Below are positions 15,333-17,213 of a stretch of DNA of 17,213 nt, piece after piece. The position numbers and the translations under genes are program-made. The number at the start of each line of letters is the position of its first letter. Within the stretch, counting starts at the first letter, position 1. Below the pieces are notes generated by a model that worked only from the letters and a program-made list of their open reading frames with translations, was not told where the DNA came from and ran no database searches. Origin of the DNA: CBDTTW01 sp965363675. GTDB taxonomy: Bacteria > Bacteroidota > Rhodothermia > Rhodothermales > DASSAV01. Location: positions 1 through 17,213 of the forward strand of contig CBDTTW010000053.1 in the NCBI GenBank assembly GCA_965363675.1, in the 5' to 3' direction.

Positions 15333-17213
15333 ATGGTTCGCGTGTTGCGTGCGGCGCTGCTGCCCGCCCTGCTGCTCTGCCCGCTCGTCGCCCTGCGGGC
15401 GCAAACGGCCGCCGACCGCATGCCCGGCGTGCGCTACGAGATCGAGGCGCAGCTTTTCCCCGAGCGCCACGCCCTCGAAGGGCGCCAGCGGCTCACGCTC
15501 ATCAACCACACCCCGGATACGCTCCGGAGCGTGTTCTACCACCTCTACTACAACGCCTTCCAGCCGGGCTCGCTCATGGCCGCGCGCAACCGCGCCCTGC
15601 CCGACCCCGACCCGCGCATCGCGCCGCGCATCTTTCTGCTGGCCCCCGATGAACAGGGCCGTCAGGACGTGCACGGCCTGCGTCAGGACGGCCGCCCGCT
15701 CGCGCCGCGCATCTCCGATACGGTGCTGGAGGCTGCCCTGGCGCGCCCGCTTGCCCCCGGCGACTCGTCGGTGCTGGAGATGACCTTCCGCACGCAGATC
15801 CCGCTGCTCACGCGGCGGGGCGGCCGCGACAGCCCCGAGGGCGTCGATTACTCGATGAGCCAGTGGTATCCCAAACTCGCCGCCTACGACCGCCGGGGGT
15901 GGCGCGCCGACCCCTACGTCGGCCGCGAGTTCTACGCGCCTTTCGCCCGCTTCGATGTGCGGCTGAAGCTGCCGGCGCGCTACGTCGTCGGGGCGACGGG
16001 CGCGCTGATGAACCCGGAGGAGGTAGGCCACGGCTACGCCGCAGATTCGGCGCACGTCCGCGCCGACACGCTCCGCTGGCATTTCCGCGCCGACCGCGTC
16101 CACGACTTCGCGTGGGCCGCCGACCCGGACTACCGCCACGACCGTATCGACGGGCCGGGCGGGCGCACGTACCATCTGCTCTACCTGCCGGACGTGGCGA
16201 CCGCCTGGCGGCCCATGCGCGACTTTCTGCCGTGGCTCTTCGACTATCTCGAAGCGCGCATCGGCCCTTACCCCTACCCCGACTTCACGCTCGCCCAGGC
16301 CGGCGACGGCGGCATGGAGTACCCCGGCATCGTATTCGTCACCGGGCGGCGCTCCAGAGGCTCGCTCTTCGGCACGACGGCGCACGAGGCCGCCCACCAG
16401 TGGTTTTACGGCGTCCTGGCCTCCGACGAAACGCGCTACGCCTGGATCGACGAGGGCCTGACCAACTTCGTCGCCAACGACGCGATGGCCGCCTACGAAA
16501 AGCGCCCCGAGGCGCGCCACGACGCCGCCCTTCTCGACGTGGTGCGCATGGCGATGCGCGGCGAGGCCGAAGCGCTCAGCACGCCCTCGGACTGGTTCCA
16601 GACCAACGCCGCCTACGGCGCGGCCGCCTACTCCGGCGGCGAGACGCTCGCCCAGGTGCTCGGCTACGTCATCTCGGACTCGCTCCGCGACGCCTGGCTG
16701 CGGCGCCTCTACCGCGACTACGCCTTCACCCACCCCGACCCGCGCGACCTGGAGGCCGCCGCCGAAGCCGTCTCCGGGTTGCGCCTGGACTGGTACTTCG
16801 ACCAGATGACCGGCGTCCCCAAGCTCGCCGATTATGCCGTCGCGGGGCTTTCGTCGGCGCCGGAGGGCGGCTTGTGGCGCACCCGGCTGCGACTGCGGCG
16901 GCGGGGCGCACTCGTGCTGCCCGTAGATGCGGCCCTCACGCTCGAAGGCGGCGGCGTCGTCCGGGCGACGATCCCGACGTCCGAAATGCTCGGCGGCAAG
17001 CCCACGCCGCCCGGCTGGATCACGGCGCCTGCCTGGCCGTGGACGGCCCGGACGTACACCCTGGAGCTGATGCTGCCCCGGCGCGCCGTGGACGCGCGCC
17101 TCGACCCGGCCCTGCGCACGCCCGAGGCCAACCGCCTCAACGACGCCCACCGTTTCCCGCTGTGTACGGCGTTTCTGCATCCGCCGGCGCCCGCCTGGAG
17201 CCACTACAGCCTC
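15333..17213 (+). CDS. Secreted M1-family zinc metallopeptidase (partial, runs off the window)
   Basis: The open frame of 627 codons has no stop before the window end, so the C-terminus is missing. An N-terminal signal peptide (VLRAALLPALLLCPLVALRA, cleavage likely near residue 23) directs export. The gluzincin motif is exact: HEAAH (351-355) followed by 18 residues and Glu374 in WIDEGLTNF, giving HExxH-x18-E. GGMEYPG (326-332) replaces the GAMEN exopeptidase motif, as in many Bacteroidota M1 peptidases; E329 is conserved. An N-terminal beta-domain (residues 30-260) precedes the catalytic domain. It probably acts as an envelope or periplasmic aminopeptidase-like enzyme. The ATG at 15333 directly follows AT-rich sequence, so the leader may be very short. 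It is divergent from the HU cluster. Confidence 0.92.
   Translation, partial: MVRVLRAALLPALLLCPLVALRAQTAADRMPGVRYEIEAQLFPERHALEGRQRLTLINHTPDTLRSVFYHLYYNAFQPGSLMAARNRALPDPDPRIAPRIFLLAPDEQGRQDVHGLRQDGRPLAPRISDTVLEAALARPLAPGDSSVLEMTFRTQIPLLTRRGGRDSPEGVDYSMSQWYPKLAAYDRRGWRADPYVGREFYAPFARFDVRLKLPARYVVGATGALMNPEEVGHGYAADSAHVRADTLRWHFRADRVHDFAWAADPDYRHDRIDGPGGRTYHLLYLPDVATAWRPMRDFLPWLFDYLEARIGPYPYPDFTLAQAGDGGMEYPGIVFVTGRRSRGSLFGTTAHEAAHQWFYGVLASDETRYAWIDEGLTNFVANDAMAAYEKRPEARHDAALLDVVRMAMRGEAEALSTPSDWFQTNAAYGAAAYSGGETLAQVLGYVISDSLRDAWLRRLYRDYAFTHPDPRDLEAAAEAVSGLRLDWYFDQMTGVPKLADYAVAGLSSAPEGGLWRTRLRLRRRGALVLPVDAALTLEGGGVVRATIPTSEMLGGKPTPPGWITAPAWPWTARTYTLELMLPRRAVDARLDPALRTPEANRLNDAHRFPLCTAFLHPPAPAWSHYSL

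Noticed and set aside
15324..17204. 626-codon antisense open frame opposite the M1 peptidase
   Set aside because: It mirrors the sense frame of a gene with an exact HExxH-x18-E motif, and its product is low-complexity and motif-free.

Overview
The window is GC-rich (about two thirds G+C by eye). It reads as a chromosomal segment of a Bacteroidota-like bacterium, most plausibly Rhodothermota (Rhodothermus/Salinibacter relatives). The grounds are a compact sufBCDSE-DUF59 operon, mostly absent Shine-Dalgarno sites, three upstream TATCTT elements resembling the Bacteroidota -7 box (TAnnTTTG), an A-rich leader before one start, and a 5'-nucleotidase split into two genes. Taxonomy is inferred from these traits only; there is no rRNA or other phylogenetic marker here.

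Layout. (1) 1-5902, plus strand: a complete SUF iron-sulfur cluster assembly operon, sufB-sufC-sufD-sufS-sufE-sufT. It sits behind a TTGACA-type promoter whose -10 region is covered by a perfect 15-bp palindrome, a likely operator. SufS and SufE deliver sulfur, SufBCD is the ATP-dependent scaffold, and the DUF59 protein is a maturation accessory. (2) 5993-6394, plus: a 133-residue protein with 18 cysteines, a cytosolic Csp3-like copper-storage four-helix bundle directly behind the SUF operon. (3) 6547-10882, plus: a DUF389 membrane protein with a strong 14-bp hairpin in its leader, then two tandem nhaA Na+/H+ antiporter genes. The 3' parts of the nhaA genes are identical over 474 bp while their 5' parts have diverged, with large GC-rich hairpins after each copy. 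(4) 11015-11419, plus: a stand-alone receiver domain lacking the phospho-acceptor Asp and the conserved Lys. Its stop codon overlaps that of the convergent next gene.

(5) 15225-11416, minus strand: HU-like DNA-binding protein, double zinc-ribbon/TPR membrane protein, lipoprotein with the 5'-nucleotidase C-terminal domain, Tat-exported metallophosphatase with the catalytic half of 5'-nucleotidase, and a TPM-domain membrane protein, probably with its own promoter. The first four are spaced 9, -4 and 7 nt apart and look like one transcript. (6) 15333 to the window end, plus: a secreted M1-family zinc metallopeptidase, truncated by the window edge.

No tRNA, rRNA, CRISPR array, transposase, phage gene or plasmid function was seen, and no gene-free stretch exceeds 300 bases. 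Most content is housekeeping or stress physiology. The points most worth a second look are the nhaA mosaic, the SUF/copper-storage adjacency with its palindromes, the degenerate receiver, and the two-route split nucleotidase. I did not find convincing evidence for an entirely new multi-gene system.
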